NCBI RefSeq assembly: GCF_016616235.1
Contig: NZ_CP067100.1
Coordinates: 3,903,001-3,967,000, forward strand
DNA length: 64,000 bases
DNA from: Bradyrhizobium diazoefficiens
GTDB taxonomy: Bacteria; Pseudomonadota; Alphaproteobacteria; Rhizobiales; Xanthobacteraceae
Direction of reading: 5' to 3'
Of the stretch, positions 56,776 through 64,000 are shown piece by piece. The notes beneath the pieces were generated by a model that searched no databases, was not told the DNA's origin, and worked only from the letters and a program-made list of their open reading frames with translations. Positions within the stretch are counted from its first letter, which is position 1. Every line of letters starts with the position of its first letter. The position numbers and the translations under genes were made by a program.

Positions 56776-58959
56776 CTAGGGAGCGGGTGCTGCGGCTGCC
56801 ACGGGTGCCCTTGTGCTGGTTTCGTGCGTCATCACGCGCTGCTCGCTCTTGCCGGCCACCACGCTGCTGCCCTCGAACCTGGCGCGATAGACCAGCACGT
56901 TCTCCATCACGCGCTGGACGTAGTTGCGCGTCTCCGACAGCGGGATGCGCTCGACCCAGTCGACCGGATCGACATTGGGATCCCTGGGGTCGCCGCGGGC
57001 CTGCACCCACTCGCGGACCCGGCCGCGGCCGGCATTGTAGCCGGCGAAGGTCATGATCTGGTTGCCGCGATATTCCGACAGGAGCGCACTGAGCTCGGCC
57101 GCGCCCATCTGCGTGTTGTAGACCGGGTCCGAGATCATGCGGTCCCAGTCATAGGTCAGGCCGAAGCGCTTGGCAGTGTCGCGGCCGGCTTCCGGCGTCA
57201 CCTGCATCAGCCCGACTGCGTTGGCAGCCGACTTGTCCCGCTGGTCGAACGAGCTTTCGGTGCGCACCACCGAATAGATCACGCTGGTCTCGATCGCGGG
57301 TGCGACCTGCTTGTGTTCGGGGATTCCGATCGTCGGGAAGGCGTAATGGTCGAGCGCGAGCCCGCGCGCCAGCGCCGATTTGCCGACCTCCAGCATCACG
57401 CGCGCATCGTTGCGCCGGCCGGCGAGTTCGCCGAGTGCTTCGAGCGCAGCAACGTCGGCGCTCTCCCTGGCGAAATCCTCGGCGTAGTAGAGCACTACGT
57501 CGCGCTCGCAGATGCCGTAGAGCATGTCGGCGGCGCGCACGCGCTCGTCCGCGGGCGGGGTGTCGGCTGCGGCCAGCACGGGCGAGGGCGCGCGCAGCTC
57601 GATCCGGTCGATGCCGAGCTTTGCACGCGCGAGCTGGCCGTAATAGGCGGTCGGATAACGCGCCGCGGCCTGATAGCTCCTGCGCGCGTCGGCGGTTGCG
57701 CCCATGGCCTCGGCGGCACGGCCGCGCCAGTAATGCGCACGCGACAGCGCGATCGGATTGGCGGAGCCTTCGTCGATCGCGGCGAAGTGCGCCATCGCCG
57801 TCCTGGGATCGTCGAGATAGCGCAGCGCGATCCAGCCGCACATGAAGTGATAGTCGACGCGGTAGACCTCCATCGCCGGCACGGCCGCCGTGCGCACCAC
57901 GTCGTAGGCGGTCCTGTATTTGCCCTGGTCGAGCAGCTTGCGCGCCAGCAGGCGCCGCTCGCGCCACCATGCATCGGTGTCCTGCGCGGCCATCATGCCG
58001 GGCGCGGCAGCGAGGATCAGCTCGGCGGCGTCATCGATGCGGTCCTTCTGGAGGTGCCATTGCGCGCGGCACAGCACATAGCCGAGATCGCGCCGTGCCT
58101 CGGCCGGCACGTCCTCGAGATAGTCCTTGGCCTGGTTGGCCTTGCCGGTGACGGCGGCGCAGGCCTTGACGATCGCGAGCGCGTCCTCGCCGAGCCGTTT
58201 GGCCGCGCGCCGCGCGCCGGCATAGTCCTTGGCGCCGAGGCGCTTGTCCATGCGGGCGCGATGATCGTCCGCGTTGAGGAGATCGCGGAACGCCTCGTAG
58301 GAATCCTCTTCGCTGCGCTCGGACAATTCGTCGCCGCGCCAGGCCTCGCGCACCAGCCGCGCGGCCCGGTCGGTGTCGCCTTCGGTGAGCAGCACGCGGG
58401 CGAGCGCGAACTTGCCCTTGGCGCTGGTCGGCCGGTCCATCGTGAATTTGTGCACGGTGTCCGCATCGCTCTTCTCCTGCCACAGCCGCGCCTCGGCCCG
58501 GCGGCGGAGCAGGGCGCTGCTCGGCCAGTCCGGATTGGCGGCGAGGAAGGCGGCGTAGCGCTTGAAACTCGCGGTGCTCTCGGAATGGCGCAGCATGAAC
58601 CAGTCGGCGAGCTTCTGGCCGGCAGGGTCGGCGATGCGATCGCGCGCCGCGCTGGCGTCATCGGTCTTGCCTTTGCGCGCAAGATCGATCGCGTCCTTCA
58701 GCGCGGCGAGATCGCCGGTCAGCGGCGGCGCCGCCGGCTTGTCCGAGGACTCGTCGTCCTTCTTGGACTTGCGCTTGGCCTCGGCATGCTTGCCATGACG
58801 GGATTTCGCCGCGGCATGGCGCTGCTTGCCGGCCTTCGCCTCATGCGTCTTCTTCGGCGCGGACGATTTGTGACCGCTCTTTGCCGCCAATTCGGAAGGG
58901 AGAAAGGCCAACGCGGCCACGGTAACGACACACGCGAGCGAGCGTAGGCACTGGTTCAT
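56776..58959 (-). CDS. slt: Soluble lytic murein transglycosylase (Slt70-like)
   Basis: Cleaves peptidoglycan glycan strands. The start at 58959 has AGGGGG 9 bases upstream and gives a signal peptide (LACVVTVAALAFLPSELAA), then a Lys/His-rich segment, a long alpha-superhelical U domain (about 90-530), and a C-terminal SLT domain with catalytic Glu in YSVVRTESSFDQRDKSAANA, followed by GLMQVTPEAG and AGYNAGRGRVREWV. 727 residues. An upstream extension to 59196 is not supported. Confidence 0.93.
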   Translation of the reverse strand: MNQCLRSLACVVTVAALAFLPSELAAKSGHKSSAPKKTHEAKAGKQRHAAAKSRHGKHAEAKRKSKKDDESSDKPAAPPLTGDLAALKDAIDLARKGKTDDASAARDRIADPAGQKLADWFMLRHSESTASFKRYAAFLAANPDWPSSALLRRRAEARLWQEKSDADTVHKFTMDRPTSAKGKFALARVLLTEGDTDRAARLVREAWRGDELSERSEEDSYEAFRDLLNADDHRARMDKRLGAKDYAGARRAAKRLGEDALAIVKACAAVTGKANQAKDYLEDVPAEARRDLGYVLCRAQWHLQKDRIDDAAELILAAAPGMMAAQDTDAWWRERRLLARKLLDQGKYRTAYDVVRTAAVPAMEVYRVDYHFMCGWIALRYLDDPRTAMAHFAAIDEGSANPIALSRAHYWRGRAAEAMGATADARRSYQAAARYPTAYYGQLARAKLGIDRIELRAPSPVLAAADTPPADERVRAADMLYGICERDVVLYYAEDFARESADVAALEALGELAGRRNDARVMLEVGKSALARGLALDHYAFPTIGIPEHKQVAPAIETSVIYSVVRTESSFDQRDKSAANAVGLMQVTPEAGRDTAKRFGLTYDWDRMISDPVYNTQMGAAELSALLSEYRGNQIMTFAGYNAGRGRVREWVQARGDPRDPNVDPVDWVERIPLSETRNYVQRVMENVLVYRARFEGSSVVAGKSEQRVMTHETSTRAPVAAAAPAP

Positions 58960-59423
58960 TGGATGGTCCCCCTGCGAAACCACTACAAACCAAGGTCCGC
59001 GACGACATGCGGCTTGAGAATCAAGGACGACACCAAAAACGATGTCGCGACATCGTTTCGCATTTCTCACGGTCACGCAACAATGCGGCAAAATACGGAT
59101 GGGAACCGGGAACTTTCGAAAAGTGGCAGAATAGACGGTGTGTCTAACCTCGCTAACAGGGGTTCGGCGACGTTGTGATCGCCTAAAGGCGCTCATCGCG
59201 GCGCTCGAAGCCGTTCCCGGCGGTGGCGCTCGCGCACGCTGCTCGACCGCATCGCGCAGTTCGCGACCGATCCGCCAGAGACCGATTGGGATGCCGCTGG
59301 CGGCTGGAGCAGAACCAGCCGCTCGCGCGGGAATAATTGTTTCTACTCCATAACCATGTTCGCCATGACCTATTTCCCGGACTTAGGTTGAGTGGCCCTA
59401 AGGCGTTTAATGGGGACACGCCG
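58960..59423. other. Long intergenic region upstream of slt; no clear gene
   Basis: About 460 bases between two divergent genes. A short stretch near 59173-59330 has fragments of coding-like composition but no frame with a start, ribosome site or family resemblance. The AT-rich part near 59000-59110 probably holds the slt promoter. Confidence 0.35.
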
Positions 59424-59600
59424 ATGACAGAACTTCAGGACAGGCTGGAACGGTTCGAGACGCTCACCGCCGAATGCGAGCTCATCACCAAGCTCGCCAC
59501 CGACAGCGCAAAGCGCGAGTTCTATCTGAAACTTTCGGAACAGTACCGCAAGCTGGCGGTGGACACGCGGCAGGCGATCGCGACCCGGGCAGCGGCCTGA
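59424..59600 (+). CDS. Small hypothetical helical protein
   Basis: A 58-residue protein starting TELQDRLERFETLTAECEL and continuing ATDSAKREFYLKLSEQYRKL. Predicted as two amphipathic helices, possibly a coiled coil. GGGGACA precedes the ATG by about 6 bases. Similar short proteins are common in Bradyrhizobium; function unknown. Confidence 0.6.
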   Translation: MTELQDRLERFETLTAECELITKLATDSAKREFYLKLSEQYRKLAVDTRQAIATRAAA

Positions 59601-59739
59601 CGGCCGGCGGCAATTTGTTCTTAATGTTTGGCGCGCATCCTGCTGCGATGTGAGCGTCGCGATCCACGATGGCTCGCAATGGGAACACCGGGGTAGTTGC
59701 GCTGCAGCGTCCCCGCTGACGTCGCTTTGGGCCAATCGC

Positions 59740-59952
59740 ATGCGCCTTCTTGCGGTGATCATCTTTGCGCTGATGACGGCGGCCTGCAACCAGGAGCAGG
59801 ACATCACCGGCTCGACTCCGGTGTGCGCGATGCGGAACTACAGTTCCTACCATCCCCGCGACATGAACCAGTGCGTCGCCGCCTGCAAGGCATGCGACCA
59901 CGGCACCACCGTGACCTGCACCACCTCCTGCACCCTCAAGGGCGCGCATTGA
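59740..59952 (+). CDS. Small Cys-rich lipoprotein
   Basis: A 70-residue exported protein. The N-terminus MRLLAVIIFALMTAACNQEQ has a lipobox (MTAAC) with lipid attachment at C16. The mature part has six more Cys (VCAMRNYSS, QCVAACKACDHG, TCTTSCTLKG), suggesting disulfides or metal binding. A start further upstream is possible, but the signal begins here. Unknown function. Confidence 0.65.
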   Translation: MRLLAVIIFALMTAACNQEQDITGSTPVCAMRNYSSYHPRDMNQCVAACKACDHGTTVTCTTSCTLKGAH

Positions 59953-60036
59953 GGGGCAGCTTGCGGTGCCTCGGCACCGGAACGATTCACATGAATCAAT
60001 CATTGAAGTGGCGGGCAGGACGCGGAGTCCTATGGA

Positions 60037-60294
60037 ATGGGTATGCTCGATCCCGGTCGGTTCCTGGTGTCGTGTTCGCATTGCGACGCCTGGCCGATGG
60101 CGGCCAATCTGAAACGTTCGAGCTGGACCGCGTCCCCGCACGAGGTCCGTTTCGTCTGCCCGCGCTGCCGCCGCGAGGAGACCGCCATCGTCTCCGCCTC
60201 CGGTGAACTGACACCGATCAAGCGCATCGATGCTCCGCCGCGCGACGTCGCCACCGCCTGGGCCCAAGCCCAGCGTCCGCGCGGGCGGACCTGA
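60037..60294 (+). CDS. Small zinc-ribbon protein
   Basis: An 85-residue soluble protein with two CxxC knuckles: VSCSHCDAWPM near residue 13 and FVCPRCRREE near 40, the standard zinc-ribbon pattern. The tail (ELTPIKRIDAPPRDVATAWA) is not conserved in any family I know. An internal ATG two codons on is an equal start candidate. Confidence 0.6.
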   Translation: MGMLDPGRFLVSCSHCDAWPMAANLKRSSWTASPHEVRFVCPRCRREETAIVSASGELTPIKRIDAPPRDVATAWAQAQRPRGRT

Positions 60295-60383
60295 GCGATC
60301 GTTCCAGCCTGTCATTTGGGGCGAAGTCCCCCAGGGACACCATCTGATGCAAATGTGCTAGGGTGGCCGCCGGGAGATTATCC

Positions 60384-61025
60384 ATGGCCGCTGACATGCT
60401 TTCGCCTCACGCCCATCATTTCCGCCTCCATCCGGTTGCGCCGCGTCTTGCGCCGATGTTCGGCTTTGCGCTGCTGACATTGTCATCCGCGCTGGCAAGT
60501 TTTGCGCTGGCCTGCGCGACACCGTTCGCGGCCTTCGCCGTTATCGCCGCTGCGATGCTGCCGCTGCGTCCGGCGCTGCTCGTCGTCGCCGGCGCCTGGC
60601 TCGTGAACCAGAGCATCGGTTTCGGCGCGCTGCATTATCCCGTCGAGGGCAGCACCATTGCCTGGGGCGTCGTCATTGGGGCGGCAGCGTTGCTCGCGAC
60701 CGCCGCAGCGTCGGCCATTCTGCACATGCTGCCGCAGGAACGGACGCCGCTGATGTTCGCCATCGCGCTCGTTGCCGCCTACGGGACTTACGAACTCGCG
60801 CTGTTCGCCGCGACGCCATTCCTCGGCGGCGAGGCCGCCTTCGCCGCCGCCATCGTGACGCGCATCGGGCTAACCAGCGCGGTCTGGCTCGCCGCTCTCG
60901 CCGCAATCTGCGAGATCGTCCGCCTGCTCGATCCGCTCGGGCTACGAGACCGAAATTCGGTCATGGCGGTGACCGGGCCCACCTGCGTAGTGCGACCCCC
61001 GTCCAGGCCGCCTCGACAAGACTAA
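60384..61025 (+). CDS. Multi-pass membrane protein of unknown function
   Basis: A 213-residue protein with five or six membrane helices (MFGFALLTLSSALASFALA, LLVVAGAWLVNQSIGFGAL, GVVIGAAALLATAAASAIL, and others). GGGAG lies 7 bases before the ATG at 60384. HH near the N-terminus (HAHHFRLHP) could bind metal. Its last 65 bases overlap the 3' end of the oppositely oriented small membrane gene at 60961. No family assignment. Confidence 0.65.
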   Translation: MAADMLSPHAHHFRLHPVAPRLAPMFGFALLTLSSALASFALACATPFAAFAVIAAAMLPLRPALLVVAGAWLVNQSIGFGALHYPVEGSTIAWGVVIGAAALLATAAASAILHMLPQERTPLMFAIALVAAYGTYELALFAATPFLGGEAAFAAAIVTRIGLTSAVWLAALAAICEIVRLLDPLGLRDRNSVMAVTGPTCVVRPPSRPPRQD

Positions 61026-61176
61026 AGGGCCAGGCGCCCTGGAGCAAACCGTACGCAGCGCTGAACGCGCACGCCGCCGCGAAGGCCAGCACATATTGCG
61101 GCCCCCGCGGCTCGAGCGCGTAGAATAGCAGCATCGCGCTGACCGACAGCAGCCCGAAGATCGTGAGCGCGTCCAT
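60961..61176 (-). CDS. Small membrane protein linked to the MerT-like gene
   Basis: A 71-residue protein with two or three membrane helices: MDALTIFGLLSVSAMLLFYA, then VLAFAAACAFSAAYGLLQGA and FSLVEAAWTGVALRRW. It starts on the stop codon of the MerT-like gene (TGATG), so it is coupled. The GLLQGAWPFSLVEAAW wording recurs in small proteins of many Proteobacteria. Probably an accessory to the neighbouring transporter; role unproven. Overlaps the opposite gene's 3' end by 65 bases. Confidence 0.68.
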   Translation of the reverse strand: MDALTIFGLLSVSAMLLFYALEPRGPQYVLAFAAACAFSAAYGLLQGAWPFSLVEAAWTGVALRRWARSPP

Positions 61177-61619
61177 CAGCTGGCTGGCGGCTTCGGCTTC
61201 TTGGCGACGCCGAGCGCGTGGAAGACGGCGTGCTCCATCACTGGCCACAGCGCAGCTGTTGCCGTCAGCACGGTCGCGGCGCACATCGCCGCCAGCACGG
61301 ACGAGCGGATCTTCAAGCCGCTCGTCCGCGCTCGCCACACGATCCAGGCCCAGGCGCAGAGCACCACGGCGACCGATAGTGCCGTCATCAGCCCGTGCGC
61401 ATGGTCGAGCACGGCGATCATGCTCCCGGCGCTGGCGAGCACGACAGCAGGCAATGTGAAGGGCAGCACGCAGCACGCCGTGCAGGCCGCAGCGATCACT
61501 GCGGTCGCAACCGCCGCCGTGCCTGCGGCCTTGCTGCCGCCTGGCTCGGCCTTCGCTCTGCGGCCGCATCCCGGCGCCGTTTCTGACGGCAGGTTGCAGG
61601 ACGGTCCAATAACGCTCAT
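61176..61619 (-). CDS. MerT-like metal transport membrane protein
   Basis: A 147-residue inner-membrane protein. The cytoplasmic N-terminus has C8 and C18; the first membrane segment carries AACTACCVLPFTLPAVVLAS with C46, C49 and C50, echoing the paired Cys in helix 1 of mercuric transporter MerT. Three or four helices in total; Cys also in the third (VVLCAWAWIVW). GAGGAG precedes the ATG by 6 bases. It is divergent from a MerR-type regulator with a MerR-style promoter between. No merA or merP is adjacent, so mercury is only one candidate metal. Confidence 0.72.
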   Translation of the reverse strand: MSVIGPSCNLPSETAPGCGRRAKAEPGGSKAAGTAAVATAVIAAACTACCVLPFTLPAVVLASAGSMIAVLDHAHGLMTALSVAVVLCAWAWIVWRARTSGLKIRSSVLAAMCAATVLTATAALWPVMEHAVFHALGVAKKPKPPAS

Positions 61620-61654
61620 GTGATTCTCCTCAAGCTTGTGCGTCATGGACGTGA

Positions 61655-61685
61655 TCGCTACGCCCTCAAGCCACTTGAGGTTCAA
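61655..61685 (-). promoter_or_regulatory. MerR-type promoter (19-bp spacer) with dyad operator
   Basis: Reading leftward: -35 TTGAAC (61685-61680), 19-base spacer, -10 TAGCGA (61660-61655). Inside the spacer lies CCTCAAG-N3-CTTGAGG (61664-61680), a perfect 7-bp dyad. A long spacer with a central dyad is the hallmark of promoters untwisted by MerR-family activators. It drives the MerT-like gene. Confidence 0.75.
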
Positions 61686-61703
61686 GCGAAAAGTGAGAGC
61701 TCC

Positions 61704-62102
61704 ATGAGAATTGGCGTCCTCGCCAAAGCCGCCGGCGTCTCGGTCCCCAGCATCCGTTATTACGAGACCATCGGTCTTCTGGCCGCATCGGCACGGCAGG
61801 GCGGCCAGCGCATCTACGGCCCCGACGATCTCAAGGCGCTCAACCTCGTCAGGCACTGCCGCGAGCTCGACTTCTCGATCGACGAGACCCGCGACATCCT
61901 TGCTGCGGTCCAGCGCCGGCAACCTTGCAGCGACACGAAGAGTTTCGCGGAGAGGCACCTCGGCTCGATCCGGAAGAAGATCGCCGAGCTACGTGCGCTG
62001 GAAGCGACGGTGGCCGCACTGGTCAGCGGCTGCGAGACGACATGCTGCGGCAGCGCGGCGCCGGATTGCGTGATCTTGCAGCCTGGATTGCGCGGCAAAT
62101 GA
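61704..62102 (+). CDS. MerR-family metal-responsive regulator
   Basis: A 132-residue regulator with the winged HTH at the N-terminus (IGVLAKAAGVSVPSIRYYET, then GQRIYGPDDLKALNLVRHCR) and a long dimerisation helix (RHLGSIRKKIAELRALEATV). The sensing region has C75, C110, C114, C115 and C122 (CETTCCGSAAPDCVILQPG), resembling the MerR/CadR/PbrR metal site. Mercury, cadmium or lead are candidates. Start at 61704; it acts on the divergent promoter at 61655-61685. Confidence 0.9.
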   Translation: MRIGVLAKAAGVSVPSIRYYETIGLLAASARQGGQRIYGPDDLKALNLVRHCRELDFSIDETRDILAAVQRRQPCSDTKSFAERHLGSIRKKIAELRALEATVAALVSGCETTCCGSAAPDCVILQPGLRGK

Positions 62103-62111
62103 GCCGCGTGG

Positions 62112-62182
62112 TCCGGGTGAGCCAAGCGATACCCGGGAATCGATGCGTAAAAGCTTCCGGATGTCGCCTCGCTCATCCGGGC
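62112..62182. repeat. Intergenic palindromic element, CCGGGTGAGC...GCTCATCCGG type
   Basis: TCCGGGTGAGC near 62112-62122 pairs imperfectly with GCTCATCCGG at 62171-62180, with internal repeats of CCGGATGTCGC. Composite of the type frequent between Bradyrhizobium genes. It follows the MerR gene directly. Confidence 0.65.
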
Positions 62183-62202
62183 TGCCAAGGCGTGCCTGCA
62201 CT

Positions 62203-62291
62203 CGCGTAGGATGGATAGAGCACTTGCGAACCCATCATGCCTCGACGTTGACGAGAGGGTGATGGGTTTCGCTCCGCTCTCCCGTCCTACG
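62203..62291. repeat. Intergenic palindromic element, CGTAGGATGG...CCGTCCTACG type
   Basis: CGTAGGATGG at 62205-62214 is complementary to CCGTCCTACG at 62282-62291 (9 of 10), with inner ATGGGTTTCGCTCCGCTC. I recognise the type as a very common Bradyrhizobium intergenic repeat. It lies next to a second element. Confidence 0.7.
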
Positions 62292-62651
62292 AGCATCTAC
62301 GACTATCGACTCACCCGAGTGCTGCGGTCATCGCGCCGAGACTGGGCGCCTTCCCCGTGTCGTAAAATCTCAAGTTGTGGATTGTCATCTTCGCGAGGTA
62401 TTGCGGTAAGCCAATCCGTGTCTTCCTGGTAACGATTGTGCCACCCCTGCAACACTCACCGCCGATTTAACCCTTATCTCTGTCCGTTCGCACCGGCGCC
62501 GCTTTTTGGCCACACCTAAACATGAATAAAATGGCTCTAAAGTTTGAGAGACAGCGGCGGTCCTTAGAGCGACGGGAAATCCCAAGGTCGATTCAAATCT
62601 TGGCTCTGATTTTTCGGGTCTGAAAGGGTTGGCCGGGGAAACTGGTTTGCG
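62292..62651. other. Leader region upstream of ilvD
   Basis: About 360 bases with falling GC content towards ilvD, including AT-rich stretches near 62518-62545 that would suit a promoter. No leader peptide with runs of branched-chain codons, no T-box and no clear attenuator hairpin was found. No coding frame supported. Confidence 0.4.
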
Positions 62652-64000
62652 ATGGACGCGAAGACCGACAAGCAGAGGCTGCCGAGCCGTCACGTGACGG
62701 AAGGCCCTGCGCGCGCGCCGCACCGGTCCTATTTCTACGCCATGGGTCTGACCACTGAGCAGATCCACCAGCCCTTTGTTGGCGTCGCCTCGTGCTGGAA
62801 CGAGGCCGCTCCCTGCAACATCGCTTTGATGCGCCAGGCGCAGGCGGTGAAGAAGGGTGTCGCGTCCGCCGGCGGCACGCCCCGTGAATTCTGCACCATT
62901 ACCGTCACCGACGGCATCGCCATGGGCCATGACGGCATGCGCTCCTCGCTGCCCTCGCGCGAATGTATCGCCGACTCCGTCGAACTGACGGTCCGCGGCC
63001 ACGCCTATGACGCGCTGGTCGGGCTGGCCGGCTGCGACAAGTCGCTGCCGGGCATGATGATGGCGATGGTCCGCCTCAACGTGCCCTCGATCTTCATCTA
63101 TGGCGGCTCGATCCTGCCCGGCAATTTCCGCGGGCAGCAGGTCACCGTGCAGGACATGTTCGAGGCAGTTGGCAAGCATTCGGTCGGCGCCATGTCGGAC
63201 GAGGATCTCGACGAGATCGAGCGCGTGGCGTGCCCCTCGGCGGGCGCCTGCGGCGCGCAGTTCACCGCCAACACCATGGCGACCGTCTCGGAAGCCATTG
63301 GCCTCGCGCTGCCTTACTCGGCTGGTGCTCCGGCACCGTATGAAATCCGCGACGCCTTCTGCATGACCGCGGGCGAGAAGGTGATGGACCTGATCGCGCA
63401 GAACATCCGGCCGCGCGACATCGTCACCCGCAAGGCGCTGGAGAATGCCGCCGCCGTGGTCGCCGCGTCCGGCGGCTCGACCAATGCTGCGCTGCACTTG
63501 CCGGCGATCGCGCATGAGTGCGGCATCAAGTTCGATCTGTTCGACGTCGCCGAAATCTTCAAAAAGACACCTTATGTCGCGGATTTGAAGCCGGGTGGCC
63601 GTTATGTCGCCAAAGACATGTTTGAAGTTGGCGGCATACCGCTTCTGATGAAGACGTTGCTCGACAACGGATTTCTCCACGGCGACTGCATTACCGTCAC
63701 CGGTCGAACGATCGCCGAAAACCTCAAAAGCGTGAAATGGAATCCGCACCAGGACGTGGTGCACCCGGCAGACAAGCCCATCACCGTCACAGGCGGTGTG
63801 GTCGGTCTGAAGGGCAATTTGGCGCCAGAAGGTGCGATCGTGAAAGTCGCGGGAATGTCCAACCTCAGGTTTACCGGTCCGGCCAGGTGCTTCGACCGCG
63901 AGGAGGATGCTTTCGAGGCGGTCCAAAAGCGCACCTATCGCGAAGGCGAAGTCATCGTGATCCGCTACGAGGGGCCGAAGGGCGGTCCCGGCATGCGGGA
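62652..64000 (+). CDS. ilvD: Dihydroxy-acid dehydratase, N-terminal part (cut by window edge)
   Basis: Dehydrates dihydroxy acids in valine and isoleucine synthesis. From the ATG at 62652 the frame stays open to base 64000, giving the first 449 residues. Fe-S ligands and surrounding text are ASCWNEAAPCNIAL, LAGCDKSLPGMMMAMV and VACPSAGACGAQFTANTMAT. Later sections KGNLAPEGAIVKVAGM and REGEVIVIRYEGPKGGPGM are diagnostic. GGGGAAAC precedes the ATG. The C-terminal part lies right of the window. Confidence 0.96.
   Translation, partial: MDAKTDKQRLPSRHVTEGPARAPHRSYFYAMGLTTEQIHQPFVGVASCWNEAAPCNIALMRQAQAVKKGVASAGGTPREFCTITVTDGIAMGHDGMRSSLPSRECIADSVELTVRGHAYDALVGLAGCDKSLPGMMMAMVRLNVPSIFIYGGSILPGNFRGQQVTVQDMFEAVGKHSVGAMSDEDLDEIERVACPSAGACGAQFTANTMATVSEAIGLALPYSAGAPAPYEIRDAFCMTAGEKVMDLIAQNIRPRDIVTRKALENAAAVVAASGGSTNAALHLPAIAHECGIKFDLFDVAEIFKKTPYVADLKPGGRYVAKDMFEVGGIPLLMKTLLDNGFLHGDCITVTGRTIAENLKSVKWNPHQDVVHPADKPITVTGGVVGLKGNLAPEGAIVKVAGMSNLRFTGPARCFDREEDAFEAVQKRTYREGEVIVIRYEGPKGGPGMR

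Noticed and set aside
56719..58947. Long open frame antisense to the lytic transglycosylase
   Set aside because: Shadow frame of a gene with clear signal peptide and catalytic motifs on the other strand.

Overview
This 64 kb window is a GC-rich, gene-dense piece of an alphaproteobacterial chromosome. Protein content, gene order and intergenic palindromes all point to Bradyrhizobium or a close relative in the Nitrobacteraceae. Supporting signs are the gltA/gltX/comEC/lexA and moaC-trpC-trpD blocks, the eno/ftsB/pdhA/pdhB/pdhC/lpdA block, an alphaproteobacterial-type SOS box (GTTC-N7-GTTC), several cytoplasmic proteins with strongly family-specific wording, and at least four kinds of repeated intergenic hairpin typical of this group. 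I saw no rRNA, intact tRNA, CRISPR array, transposase or phage gene. Both ends cut genes: a sugar ABC transporter binding protein on the left and ilvD on the right.

Layout. 1-2.5 kb: the start of a sugar-uptake operon led by a ROK regulator, then a glutathione S-transferase. 2.5-13.2 kb: housekeeping genes (citrate synthase, glutamyl- and glutaminyl-tRNA synthetases, ComEC-like channel, LexA, MoeA). 13.3-24.1 kb: an accessory block between moeA and moaC, with a ParE-type toxin module, small membrane peptides, a HAD phosphatase, an FMN-dependent hydroxyacid dehydrogenase, a CtpA-like protease, a GGDEF-EAL protein, and an MFS transporter-amidase pair facing a CGNR regulator. 24.1-28.4 kb: moaC-trpC-trpD-ppiD on the minus strand. 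28.6-37.8 kb: tpiA, secG, pyrG, a BrnT/BrnA toxin module, kdsA, an MFS transporter, queF and eno. 37.8-42.8 kb: small oxidoreductases, a Tat-exported metallo-beta-lactamase-fold enzyme, ftsB and a periplasmic glycerophosphodiesterase. 43-49.3 kb: the pyruvate dehydrogenase cluster pdhA-pdhB-(DUF5076)-(deaminase)-pdhC-(small membrane protein)-lpdA. 49.4-51.8 kb: a threonine-synthase-like PLP enzyme and a TctC-type binding protein among repeats.

From 51.9 kb the window becomes accessory again. A PAS-rich soluble histidine kinase, a FixJ-type regulator and a stand-alone receiver face a tightly packed operon of four small cysteine-rich proteins; two of these are tandem paralogues with a CxxC...YCDYxCY knuckle. 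These are followed by a Slt-type lytic transglycosylase, several very small proteins (one a Cys-rich lipoprotein, one a zinc-ribbon protein), and a MerR regulator divergent from a MerT-like membrane protein, with a MerR-type promoter whose -35/-10 spacing is 19 bp. The window ends in ilvD.

The least explained part is 51.9-56.7 kb: the kinase/regulator cluster, a 12-bp direct repeat in the divergent promoter, and the Cys-knuckle operon may form one sensory or redox/metal-response unit. Functions below come from reading motifs in the sequence. No database search was run, so family names are recognitions, not search results.
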